64,000 bases of DNA. Origin: Nocardia aurantiaca (GTDB lineage: Bacteria; Actinomycetota; Actinomycetes; Mycobacteriales; Mycobacteriaceae). Both the position numbers and the translations under genes were made by a program. The stretch lies in assembly GCF_009708175.1 (NCBI RefSeq), contig NZ_WMBB01000012.1, forward strand, positions 62,001 through 126,000. The letters run 5' to 3'. This document shows positions 1 through 8,748 of the stretch, piece after piece. The stretch's first letter is position 1; each line of letters starts with the position of its first letter. Below the pieces are notes generated by a model, which worked only from the letters and a program-made list of their open reading frames with translations, was not told where the DNA came from and ran no database searches.

Positions 1-23
1 CCTCACACGTGGAAGGGCAGTCG

Positions 24-365
24 ATGGCGAAGAAAGTCACCGTAACGCTGGTTGACGACTACGACGGCGAATCGAAGGCCGACGAGACGGTCTTTTTCTC
101 GATCGACGGCAACGACTACGAGATCGACCTGTCGAACAAGAACGCCGGCAAGCTGCGGGAGGCCCTCGAACCATGGACCGATAAGGCCCGCAAGGTCGGT
201 CGTTCCAAGCGCAAGGTGGCCGCGGGCGGCCGCACCCGTCCGGCGGTGGATCGCGAGGAGAGCACCGCGATCCGTGAATGGGCGCGCGCTCAAGGGCACC
301 AGGTTTCCTCGCGCGGCCGTATCCCGGCCGAGATCGTCGACGCTTACCAGCGCGCCAAGAATTAA
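24..365 (+). CDS. lsr2: Lsr2 nucleoid-associated protein
   Basis: This is a 113-residue Lsr2 family protein. In mycobacteria Lsr2 is an H-NS-like protein that coats AT-rich DNA, silences acquired genes and compacts the nucleoid. The N-terminal half carries the family dimerisation strands (VTVTLVDDYDG, then a FSIDGNDYEIDLS stretch). The C-terminal half is the DNA-binding domain and ends in the SSRGRIPAEIVDAYQ signature, with the RGR minor-groove hook near residue 97. The length is normal for the family. The ATG at 24 is preferred over an in-frame GTG at 9 because a GGAAGGG ribosome site lies just before it. The gene is convergent with the large regulator on its right. Confidence 0.95.
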   Translation: MAKKVTVTLVDDYDGESKADETVFFSIDGNDYEIDLSNKNAGKLREALEPWTDKARKVGRSKRKVAAGGRTRPAVDREESTAIREWARAQGHQVSSRGRIPAEIVDAYQRAKN

Positions 366-484
366 CCAGCGCAAATCCGGCGCCGGGAATTCGGTGGGAG
401 TCGAGAGCCCGCGGGCATCGGCTCCAAGCGCGGGAAGATGGAGCGACATATCAGGCCAATGGCGCGATCCGGATTTCTCGTGCA

Positions 485-3400
485 TCAGGCCACGCGCAGT
501 AGTGCGGCCCCGCAGTCGGGAAGTTCCGCTCGAATCCTTTCCAGCAGGCGTTCGGCGTGGTCGTGATGCGCCGCGGCCGCCTCGACATCGCCCAGGGCGG
601 CGGCCAGGGCCGCCAGGATCGAGTCCATCGGGCCGAACTCGGTCATCCCGGTTTCGAGGCCGATCAGGGTCCCGCTGTGCGGGGCAAGGTATTCGTAATG
701 CCGTCGAATTGCTGGAATGTCGCCGAGCTCGATGGCAGCGACCGCCCGCAATGCCGACATGAGGACCGGATAGAAGCCCGCCGCAATCGGATCCGAATCC
801 TCGTACACGCCGCGTGCGCGCTCGCGCTGTCCGTCCTGCAGCAGGGCGAGCGTGTAGGCCGGAGCCGACGCCGCGGGCAGTGCCGCATAGGCGTTCGCGA
901 GCCGATCCACCAGCCCGCCCAGTTCGCCGCGCGCCCAGCCGATCGAGAGCGCGCAGAACAACTCCGCCTCCGCGTGGTTGGCCACTCCGGAGAGCCGGGT
1001 GCGGGTGGTGAACCGGTGATATAGCTCATCGGCCAGATCGACGTTCCCGCGCAGCAGCTTCATGGTCGCGGCGAAACAGCTGATCATATCCAGCAGCGGC
1101 TGCAGCTGGCCCTCGTCGGCGAACTCCACGGCCGCGGTGGCGCGCCGTCCCGCCTCCCGCAGGTCGGCCCGGGCCACCGCGGCGCGATAGCCGAGATAAT
1201 GCGCGAGAGCGCGGTACTCGGCCAGGCCCGCGGCAGTGGCCACCCGCTCCAACTCGGTGACCAGGGCCGCGAACTCCGCGTCGTACTCGCATGCCAGATA
1301 GGTGACCGCATTGATGGCGGCGCACAGTAGTTCGGGATCACCGGTGCGGCGGGCCACCTCGAGGGCCCGCCGGGCCAAGACGCGACCCGACGCGGACTCC
1401 ATCAGCCCGGTTTCGAAGGTGGCCGCGACCAGCAGACGCGCCAGATCGACCTCCGTCGCGCCGCTCGAATCCTGTTTCACCACAATGACTTCAGCGCCCT
1501 GCCGGGCCGGTGTCCACGGGCCGGTGGGGTCGGATACGAGCAGGGCCAGGGTCGATGCGCCGACGCCATGCCGGGCCAGGGCTCGGGCCAAGCCCCGACG
1601 CATGTGCTGATCGGGCCTGCGCCAGTTGCGAATTGCCCAGATGATCGGGGCGCGCCAGCAGGTGAGAGCCTGGACCAGCAGGTCCGGATCGTCCAGCTGT
1701 TCGGCGAGGGTGAGCGCCCGATCGCGTTCGACACGGGCCTCCCGGGGGCGATTGTCGTAGGCCAGCGCGGTGACCAGCGCACAGCGGGTGCGCAGCAGCG
1801 CGATGCGGTCCGCGGTGGGTGCGTGGTCGGCGTCGTGGCGGGCCAACCGGTGCAGGTCCACCGCCGACCGCAGCAGCCGCGCACTCGCGTCGCGCATCCC
1901 GCGGCCGGCCCGGCGCTCGGCGGCGCGTTCCACGTATTCGATGGCGCGCGGGGCGGTTTCGGCGGTGGCACCCTGTACGGCGTGCCGCGCCAGCACATCC
2001 GGATCTCGTGCCACCGCGGGATAGGAATCGGCCTGCTCTTCCAGCAACTCCAATGCCGCCCAGTGCATCCGCCCGCGCCGCAGCGGCGGAATGCTCAGAT
2101 ACACGGCGTCCCGGATCAGCCCGTGCTCGAACCGAATGCTTCCGCCGCTGCTCGACCCCACCAGTCCCGCCGCCTCGGCGGCCGCCACCAGGTCGATCAC
2201 GGCGTCCTCGGCCAGCCCCGCCGCCGCGCTCAGAATCGCCAGATCGACGCTCTCGCCCCAGATGGACAGCTGCCGCAGCACCTCGGCGACCCCGTCGGGC
2301 AGCTGGGCCACCCGGTCCTCGATCAATTCCCGGATCGAATCCGGCACCTCGTCCAGACTTCCCTGCGCGGCAGCCGCTTTCGCTACCTCCCGGACGAACA
2401 GTGGATTGCCGCCCGTCCGCCGATACAGCTGGTCGAGGGCTTCGACGTCGATCCCCCGCAGCCCCGCAGCCTCCGCGGTACGCCGGGTCCCCTCCAGATC
2501 CAGCCCGTACAGCTCTACCCACGCCCCGGTGTGCTGCGCCAGCGCCGCCACCGTATTGTGCGCTGCCGCACCGGCTTCCGACCGCCGCAGTGTCACCACG
2601 ATGAGCACGGCATCATCCCGCAGCCAGCTCACCACCTGCCGCAATACCTGCAAGGTCCCCGGATCGGCGCGCTGCGCATCCTCCAGCAGCAAGGCCACCG
2701 GCGCGGAAGCGGCCGCGCGCCTGCACTTTTCCGCGATGACCCGTGCCAGCGTGAACGCGTCTTCCTGCCCGGATGATCCCGACTCCGTTGTGATCGGCGA
2801 CGCCGCGGCGGGAACCGAGCCAGGCTCGGCCTCGTCGAGGGTGGTGAGGATCTCGGTCCAGGCCCAGGCCATGGGTGCGCCGTCGATCTCGGGACAGGTG
2901 CCGGTCGCCGTCGTCCAGCCCGCGGTGGCCAGCGTCGCGAGAGTGGCCTCCGCGAGCACGGTCTTGCCGATGCCGGCCTCCCCGGCCACCCATGCGACCC
3001 GCAGCCGCCCGGCCCGCGCCGTCTCGGCGGCATTCAGCAGCTCGGACAATTCGGTGATGTAGCCGGTGGCGCGATGGGATTCGCCGACGAGGGAGTCCGC
3101 TGTCGTCGACGTGGCCGACGGTGGTGTCGCGGCGGTCTGCGAGGGTGCGGCCGGACCCTTCGTCGCCGGGGCGGGGTCGGCCGGGTGACGGTCGTGGGCG
3201 GGCAGCGGTGGTGTCCGGGTGAGAGTGGCGGAATGGTTGAGGATGGCTGTCTCGAGTTGGCGGAGGGCAGGGGAGGGGTCCACGCCGAATCGGCCGCCGA
3301 GGAATTCACGGGAGCGGCGGATGGTGGTGAGAGCCTCGAGCTGCTGGCCCAGCTGGTATTGGGCGAGGGCCAGGAGACGGACGATCTCCTCCCGGCCGGG

Positions 3401-4000
3401 GTGGTCCTCGAAGAGCTGGCGGAGTTCGCGGACCACCTCGCCGGAACGGCCGAGTTCCAGTTCGGTGCGCGCACTGTGTTCCACCGCGGTGAGGTAGAGG
3501 TCGGTGAGCCGGTCGGCCTCGGCGATGGCCCAGTCCGCGTCGGAGAAGGCCTCCAGTGCGGGGCCGTGCCAGAGCGAGAGAGCGGTTTTCAGCAGGGCGT
3601 TGCGTTCGGCCGGGTCGGTGCGAATCTCCGGATTGCTGACCAGTTCCTGATAGGTCCGCAGTTGCTGCTCGAAATGCCAAGCGTCCACGGCGTTCTCGGG
3701 GATCTTCAGGGCGTACCCCGATGATTCGGACACGATGAAGCGGGACGGCGCGCGGCGCGGGCGCTGCGGTTCGAACAGCCGCCGCAGATTGTGTATGTGC
3801 ACCTGCAGCACCGCGGCGGCCTTGGGCGGCGGACGTCCGGACCACAGGTCGTCGATCAGCCGTTCGGTGCTCACCGCCTGGCCGTGTGCCACGATGAGGC
3901 GGCCCAGCACGGCGCGCTGCATGGGGGTGCCGAGAGCGGTGTCGCGGCCGTCGACGGACAGGTGCAGGGGGCCGAGCACTCTCAGCTCCGCGCCTGCCAT
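485..4000 (-). CDS. BTAD/AfsR-SARP type transcriptional regulator with AAA ATPase
   Basis: This 1171-residue regulator begins with an OmpR-like winged helix (about 1-95, starting AELRVLGPLHL) followed by a bacterial transcriptional activator domain (about 100-255). A Pro/Ala/Thr-rich linker (about 260-310) leads to an AAA/NB-ARC-like ATPase with Walker A GEAGIGKT near residue 340 and Walker B VALLLEDA. The rest is helical, TPR-like sequence. The architecture matches AfsR and large SARP regulators, which often control secondary metabolism; the target here is unknown. The ATG at 4000 has AGGAGGA directly upstream, whereas the open frame continues 70 codons further upstream without support. No LuxR-type C-terminal HTH is seen. 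The region in front of the start is comparatively AT-rich. Confidence 0.9.
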   Translation of the reverse strand: MAGAELRVLGPLHLSVDGRDTALGTPMQRAVLGRLIVAHGQAVSTERLIDDLWSGRPPPKAAAVLQVHIHNLRRLFEPQRPRRAPSRFIVSESSGYALKIPENAVDAWHFEQQLRTYQELVSNPEIRTDPAERNALLKTALSLWHGPALEAFSDADWAIAEADRLTDLYLTAVEHSARTELELGRSGEVVRELRQLFEDHPGREEIVRLLALAQYQLGQQLEALTTIRRSREFLGGRFGVDPSPALRQLETAILNHSATLTRTPPLPAHDRHPADPAPATKGPAAPSQTAATPPSATSTTADSLVGESHRATGYITELSELLNAAETARAGRLRVAWVAGEAGIGKTVLAEATLATLATAGWTTATGTCPEIDGAPMAWAWTEILTTLDEAEPGSVPAAASPITTESGSSGQEDAFTLARVIAEKCRRAAASAPVALLLEDAQRADPGTLQVLRQVVSWLRDDAVLIVVTLRRSEAGAAAHNTVAALAQHTGAWVELYGLDLEGTRRTAEAAGLRGIDVEALDQLYRRTGGNPLFVREVAKAAAAQGSLDEVPDSIRELIEDRVAQLPDGVAEVLRQLSIWGESVDLAILSAAAGLAEDAVIDLVAAAEAAGLVGSSSGGSIRFEHGLIRDAVYLSIPPLRRGRMHWAALELLEEQADSYPAVARDPDVLARHAVQGATAETAPRAIEYVERAAERRAGRGMRDASARLLRSAVDLHRLARHDADHAPTADRIALLRTRCALVTALAYDNRPREARVERDRALTLAEQLDDPDLLVQALTCWRAPIIWAIRNWRRPDQHMRRGLARALARHGVGASTLALLVSDPTGPWTPARQGAEVIVVKQDSSGATEVDLARLLVAATFETGLMESASGRVLARRALEVARRTGDPELLCAAINAVTYLACEYDAEFAALVTELERVATAAGLAEYRALAHYLGYRAAVARADLREAGRRATAAVEFADEGQLQPLLDMISCFAATMKLLRGNVDLADELYHRFTTRTRLSGVANHAEAELFCALSIGWARGELGGLVDRLANAYAALPAASAPAYTLALLQDGQRERARGVYEDSDPIAAGFYPVLMSALRAVAAIELGDIPAIRRHYEYLAPHSGTLIGLETGMTEFGPMDSILAALAAALGDVEAAAAHHDHAERLLERIRAELPDCGAALLRVA

Positions 4001-4266
4001 CGTTGTCCTCCTGCGACCGGAAGCGAACTGGACGTTCGCCGCGAGAAGAGCACTATCCCTCAAAAATCTGGAGATGCCAAAAGTTAGCCGAATGGTTGTC
4101 GAACAGTTACTGCGGTACGCCGCCGCAAAGAAGACCACGTGGTACGGATGAGCATCTTCAATGCTCACGGCGCGAACGCGTCGGCCAACCCGGCCGGAAG
4201 TGAACCGCAAGAGGTAGGGAGAATACTTCTGACTGGAAGCGACCTTGACGTTGAGGGGTGGTTGAT

Positions 4267-4491
4267 ATGAAGCGTGTGGATTTCCCCGGGGGTCTGGGTG
4301 CGACCGGCATCGAGCCCGAGGACGCCGGCATGTACCTGGACCGCGACGGTGACATCTGGGAGAAGCAGGAGGACGGCTGGCGCCTGATCCTCCAGCGCGG
4401 CGTCTCGGTCGACCCGATGTCCCTGTGGGATTGGACCGAGGGCCACGTTCGCGATTACGCGCCGTTCATGCCGGTGGTCGCCGGTCGCTGA
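4267..4491 (+). CDS. Small uncharacterised protein
   Basis: This 74-residue acidic protein (MKRVDFPGGLGATG...) contains the stretch YLDRDGDIWEKQEDGWRL, which looks like one small beta-sheet unit, and a Trp-rich SLWDWTEG segment. It has no signal peptide or membrane segment. I do not recognise the family. The ATG at 4267 follows GAGGGG with about 8 bases spacing; a GTG at 4258 overlaps that ribosome site and is less likely. It is divergent from the BTAD regulator and shares about 266 bp of upstream region with it. It faces an amidohydrolase gene convergently, only 17 bp away. Confidence 0.75.
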   Translation: MKRVDFPGGLGATGIEPEDAGMYLDRDGDIWEKQEDGWRLILQRGVSVDPMSLWDWTEGHVRDYAPFMPVVAGR

Positions 4492-4508
4492 TCAGCCGCC
4501 GTCGCTAT

Positions 4509-5804
4509 TCATTGCGGCACAGTCTTTTTCGGCGTCAGTGTGCCGGTCAGATGGTCGTAGGCCACCTGCGCGTGCAACCGTACTCCGGTGACGAGTGTGT
4601 CGTCGTCGGCGTAGAAGTGCGGGTTGTGGTTCATGAAGAGCCCGCGCCCGCCCGGCACGGGTACGGGCATGCCCACGGCGTCGAGCTGCGCATCCTGCAC
4701 CCCCAGCGTCACGTACAGCCCGCCGTACCTGTTCACGAACTCCGAGACGTCGTCGTACCCGAGGGTGGCCCCGGTAGGCACCACCCGGTCGTCCCCGGCC
4801 ACCCGCCTGAAGGTGGGCAGGCCCGCGTCGATCCACTTCTGCTCGTTGTGCAGCGCGGGCACATCCTGGAGGAAATCCACTGTGGCCGAACAGTTGTAGG
4901 CGGCCGCGGTATTGGTTGCGAGCGTGCGCAGCCGCTGCCGCACCTCGCCCATGTCGTGCTCCAGTGCGCACCGGATGGTGCCCCACAGCGTCACGGTCTG
5001 GCCGATGATATTGAACCGCCCGACGTCCTCGATGTGCCCGATGCTCACGGTGACCGGGTCGAAAGCGCTGACCTGCCGATAGAGCTGCCCGATCCCGGTC
5101 ATGATCGCACCGGCCGCCGGCATCGGATCGATGCCCATCCACGGTGTGGACCCGTGTACCTGCTGCCCTGTGATGGTGATCTTGGCCAGGCAGGACGCCC
5201 CGAACTGGTTTCCGACCCGATACCCGATGTAGCCCTTGGGATACGGCGTGACGTGGAATCCGAAGGCCATGGTCGGCGCCGGATCGTCGAGCGCGCCCTC
5301 GGCGAGCATGGCGCGCGCACCGCCCTTTTCGCCCACCGGCGGTCCCTCCTCGGCGGGCTGGAACACGAAAAGTACTGTGCCGGGCAGTTTCTCGCGAACG
5401 CCCGCCAATACCGTGGCCGCGCCCAGGAGCATCGCGGTGTGGCAGTCGTGCCCGCAGGCGTGCGACACCGGGAACGGTCCGCCGGGATACCGCTGATCGA
5501 CCACGTGCGAGGCGAACGGCACCCCGCACAGATCCGGCACCGGCAGCGCGTCGATATCCGCGCGCAGCGCGACCACCCGGTCGCCGGGCTCCCCGCCGCG
5601 CAGCACACCGACCACCCCGTGCCCGGCGATGCCGGTGCGAACCTCGTCCAGCCTCAACGACTTCAGATGTTCGGTGATGAACGCGGCCGTATCGACCTCG
5701 CGATTGGAGAGCTCCGGATACTGGTGCAGGTGTCGCCGCCAGTGCACGACCTGTCCGGCCACCGCCGCCGCGCGGGTATCGAGATCGTCGTGAATGGCGC
5801 TCAT
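4509..5804 (-). CDS. M20 family metallopeptidase/amidohydrolase
   Basis: This is a 431-residue zinc-dependent amidohydrolase of the M20D (hippuricase/IAA-amino-acid hydrolase/AmiA) type. The HRHLHQYPELSNRE start, the metal-binding SHACGHDCHTAMLLGAA segment and the FQPAEEGPP segment are typical. The insertion that forms the dimerisation lid is present. Such enzymes remove acyl groups from N-acyl amino acids or related amides; the substrate here cannot be told from sequence. The start at 5804 has GGAG five bases upstream. The gene is divergent from the Clp ATPase across about 200 bp and convergent with the small protein on its left. A second M20 gene lies at 33.7 kb. Confidence 0.9.
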   Translation of the reverse strand: MSAIHDDLDTRAAAVAGQVVHWRRHLHQYPELSNREVDTAAFITEHLKSLRLDEVRTGIAGHGVVGVLRGGEPGDRVVALRADIDALPVPDLCGVPFASHVVDQRYPGGPFPVSHACGHDCHTAMLLGAATVLAGVREKLPGTVLFVFQPAEEGPPVGEKGGARAMLAEGALDDPAPTMAFGFHVTPYPKGYIGYRVGNQFGASCLAKITITGQQVHGSTPWMGIDPMPAAGAIMTGIGQLYRQVSAFDPVTVSIGHIEDVGRFNIIGQTVTLWGTIRCALEHDMGEVRQRLRTLATNTAAAYNCSATVDFLQDVPALHNEQKWIDAGLPTFRRVAGDDRVVPTGATLGYDDVSEFVNRYGGLYVTLGVQDAQLDAVGMPVPVPGGRGLFMNHNPHFYADDDTLVTGVRLHAQVAYDHLTGTLTPKKTVPQ

Positions 5805-6001
5805 CAAAACTCCGTTCGGTCGGTGCTGCGACGGCGTGGCAAGGGCCAACCCGATCCAAAACAAAGTCGTTACGGCCATTTGCCGTGCGCGCCGAGGCTA
5901 CTACTGTGGACACCGAGTTCGCTATCCGTTAGCTGACGCGTCGCCCGACTTCTTGTCCATCCGAGTCCTGCCGTCGCGTCACCCGAACCCGCGAGGTGAT
6001 A

Positions 6002-8581
6002 ATGACTCAGGGTTGGCCCAGTTCGATGGGATCGTTCGACTCCTTCGACGACATCTTCAACCGATTCTTCGGATCCGGAATGTCGCGCCAGCCACCGGTG
6101 CAGCGCATCGATCTGAGTCGATTGCTGAGCGAGAGCGCCAAACAGGTCGTGGACTCCGCCCGCCAGGCCGCCCACGACTGGGGCAGCGCCGAGATCACCC
6201 CCGAGCATCTGCTCTACGCGGCCGCCGCCATCGAGCCGTCCAAGAGCATCATCGCCGAAATCGGCAGGGACCCCGAACAACTGCGCAAGCAGATGCAGGC
6301 CGCCGCGGGCAGCGGCGTCGGCGCGCACGGCGCCGGCCACGCCTTGGTCCTGAGCCCGGCGGCCAAGCTGGCCCTACGCAATTCGCAGCGCGGCGCCGCC
6401 GAGGCGGGCAGCAGCTACATCGGGCCCGAGCACATCCTGCTCGGGATCGCGGGCCTACCCGACAGTCCGGCCGCCCAGGCCCTCGCGGGCGCGAAGATGC
6501 CGGCCGCCCCGACCGCCAAGGAGCCCTCGGACACCCCGACCCTCGACGAGTACGGCCGCGACCTCACCGCGGAGGCCCGCGCCGGCAAGGTCGACCCGGT
6601 GGTCGGCCGAGCCGAGGAGATCGAGCAGACCGTCGAGATCCTGTCGCGGCGGCGCAAGAACAATCCGGTGCTGATCGGCGACCCGGGCGTCGGCAAGACC
6701 GCCATCGTGGAGGGCCTGGCCCAGCGCATCGTGAATGGCGATGTCCCCGAGACGCTCGCCGACCGCCGCGTGGTCGCCCTGGACGTGAGTTCGATGGTGG
6801 CGGGCAGCAAGTATCGCGGCGAATTCGAGGAGCGGCTCACCAAGGTTCTCGACGAGGTGCGCGCGCACTCCGACGAATTGGTGGTATTCATCGACGAGCT
6901 GCACACCATCGTGGGCGCGGGCGGCGGTGGCGAGGGCTCCATGGACGCGGGCAATATGCTCAAGCCCGCGCTGGCCCGCGGTGAGCTGCACGCCATCGGC
7001 GCCACCACCATCGACGAATACCGCAAGTACATCGAGAAGGACGCGGCGCTGGAACGCCGCTTCCAGCCGGTTATGGTGTCCGAGCCGTCGGTGTCCGACA
7101 CCATCGAGATCCTGCGCGGCCTCGCCGACGTGTACGAGGAGCACCACCAGGTCCGCTACCTGGACGAGGCGCTGATCGCGGCGGCCGAACTGTCCGACCG
7201 CTACATCACCGACCGCTTCATGCCGGACAAGGCCATCGACCTGGTGGACCAGGCGGGTGCGCGCGTGCGATTGCGCACGCGCACACCGGATCCCAAGGTG
7301 CGTGAGCTGGAAGAGAGACTGGCGCGCCTGAATCGGGAGAAGGACGCGGCGGTCGCCGGCGAGGACTACGAGAAGGCCAAGACGATCAAGGCCGAGATCG
7401 CCAAGCTGGAGAGGAAGACCGCGGACGAGGTGGATCGCACCGAGATACCGACGGTGGAGATCACCGATATCGCCGAGGTGGTCTCGCGCCAGACCGGCAT
7501 CCCGGTCGCCGACCTCACCACCGAGGAGAGGGCGAAACTGCTGAAGCTGGAACAGGATCTGCATCGGCGGGTGGTGGGCCAGGAGGAGGCCATCGTGGCG
7601 GTGGCCGAGGCGGTGCGGCGCGCCCGCGCCGGCCTCAAGGATCCCCACCGGCCCATCGGCTCGTTCCTGTTCCTGGGCCCCACCGGCGTCGGCAAGACCG
7701 AACTCGCGAAAGCTCTGGCGGAGGCCGTGTTCGGCGACGAGGACCGGCTCATCCGCTTCGACATGAGCGAGTTCCAGGAGAAGCACACGGTCTCGCGACT
7801 GGTGGGCGCGCCGCCCGGATACGTGGGCTACGACGACGCCGCCCAGCTCACCGACAAGGTGCGCCGGCAGCCGTATTCGGTGATCCTGTTCGACGAGGTC
7901 GAGAAGGCGCATCCGGATGTGTTCAATGTGCTGCTGCAGCTGCTCGACGACGGCAGGGTGACCGACTCCAAGGGCCGCACGGTGGATTTCAAGAACACCA
8001 TCGTCATCCTCACCAGCAATATCGGCTCCGATCTGATCCTGTCCGCGAAGGACGGCGACCTGGACTCGGTCACGCCACAGCTGGAGGAACGGCTGCGCAA
8101 GCAGTTCCGGCCGGAGTTCCTCAACCGGCTCGACGAGCAGATCGTCTTCCACCGGCTCGACAAGTCGCAGCTGCGCACCATCGTCGATCTGGTGCTGGAC
8201 GGCACCCGGCGCCGGTTGCACGCACAGGACATCGCCCTGGACGTCTCGGACAAGGCCATGGATTGGCTGGCGGACAACGGCTATCAGCCCGAGTTCGGCG
8301 CCCGGCCGCTGCGCCGGACCGTGCAGAAGCAGCTGGACAACGCGCTGTCGAAGAAGCTGCTCGAGGGCGCGCTGGCCCCCGGTGACACGGTGCGCATCGA
8401 TGCCGACGACAACGGCCTGCAGATCGAGGCGATCCACCACAAGATCACCGAGGAATCGGTGATGACCGTGGGCAAGGGTGGCAAGGGCAACAAGCCGGAT
8501 ACCAAGCAGACCGGCGGAAATGGCCACGGCAAAGGCGACGCCAAGGCCCCCAGAGGGAAGACGTCCTCGGGCAAGAGCTGA
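6002..8581 (+). CDS. Clp/Hsp100 AAA+ ATPase (ClpB/ClpL-like, no ClpP loop)
   Basis: This 859-residue protein has two AAA+ modules. The N-terminus has a Ser/Phe/Gly-rich segment (SFDSFDDIFNRFFG) and two Clp-N repeats (about 35-175). AAA-1 has Walker A GDPGVGKT at about residue 226. A short UVR-like helical middle segment (about 445-470) replaces the long ClpB coiled coil. AAA-2 has Walker A GPTGVGKT at about 559, and a D2-small domain follows. The last 40 residues are a Gly/Lys-rich basic tail. In AAA-2, after TSNIGSDLI, I find no IGF/LGF-type ClpP-binding loop, so it is probably a disaggregase or remodeller rather than a protease subunit. ATG 6002 has GAGGTGAT upstream. Confidence 0.9.
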   Translation: MTQGWPSSMGSFDSFDDIFNRFFGSGMSRQPPVQRIDLSRLLSESAKQVVDSARQAAHDWGSAEITPEHLLYAAAAIEPSKSIIAEIGRDPEQLRKQMQAAAGSGVGAHGAGHALVLSPAAKLALRNSQRGAAEAGSSYIGPEHILLGIAGLPDSPAAQALAGAKMPAAPTAKEPSDTPTLDEYGRDLTAEARAGKVDPVVGRAEEIEQTVEILSRRRKNNPVLIGDPGVGKTAIVEGLAQRIVNGDVPETLADRRVVALDVSSMVAGSKYRGEFEERLTKVLDEVRAHSDELVVFIDELHTIVGAGGGGEGSMDAGNMLKPALARGELHAIGATTIDEYRKYIEKDAALERRFQPVMVSEPSVSDTIEILRGLADVYEEHHQVRYLDEALIAAAELSDRYITDRFMPDKAIDLVDQAGARVRLRTRTPDPKVRELEERLARLNREKDAAVAGEDYEKAKTIKAEIAKLERKTADEVDRTEIPTVEITDIAEVVSRQTGIPVADLTTEERAKLLKLEQDLHRRVVGQEEAIVAVAEAVRRARAGLKDPHRPIGSFLFLGPTGVGKTELAKALAEAVFGDEDRLIRFDMSEFQEKHTVSRLVGAPPGYVGYDDAAQLTDKVRRQPYSVILFDEVEKAHPDVFNVLLQLLDDGRVTDSKGRTVDFKNTIVILTSNIGSDLILSAKDGDLDSVTPQLEERLRKQFRPEFLNRLDEQIVFHRLDKSQLRTIVDLVLDGTRRRLHAQDIALDVSDKAMDWLADNGYQPEFGARPLRRTVQKQLDNALSKKLLEGALAPGDTVRIDADDNGLQIEAIHHKITEESVMTVGKGGKGNKPDTKQTGGNGHGKGDAKAPRGKTSSGKS

Positions 8582-8591
8582 AGGATGACCG

Positions 8592-8631
8592 AAAAGTGCC
8601 GCGCCGGAATCGATTCCAGCACGGCGCTTTT
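8592..8631. terminator. Hairpin terminator between clp ATPase and glpD
   Basis: This is a long inverted repeat with outer arms AAAAG/CTTTT, then GCCG/CGGC, GC/GC and GGAA/TTCC around a 4-base loop, with single mismatches between blocks. It starts 10 bases after the Clp stop codon and ends in a T run on the + strand and, by symmetry, on the - strand, so it can serve both converging genes. Confidence 0.6.
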
Positions 8632-8748
8632 CGTGAAACGAATGGTTCCGGCGCGGCGCGGAGATCCTTCCGCGACCCGCGAGCCACGGTTCCTATGGGT
8701 GCTCGAGGGAGGGGCCCTCGAACCTCCTGATCGCCGCGTGAGTGGAGA

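Noticed and set aside
3798..4000. The N-terminal 70-codon extension of the BTAD regulator frame up to 4210
   Set aside because: The start at 4000 has AGGAGGA and matches the winged-helix start; the extension shows no domain similarity and covers the AT-richer promoter region.
6455..8527. A 690-codon open frame antisense to the Clp ATPase
   Set aside because: Composition is that of the complement of a GC-rich gene (His/Arg/Leu/Val/Asp runs), it has no known domain, and the sense strand encodes an unambiguous ATPase.
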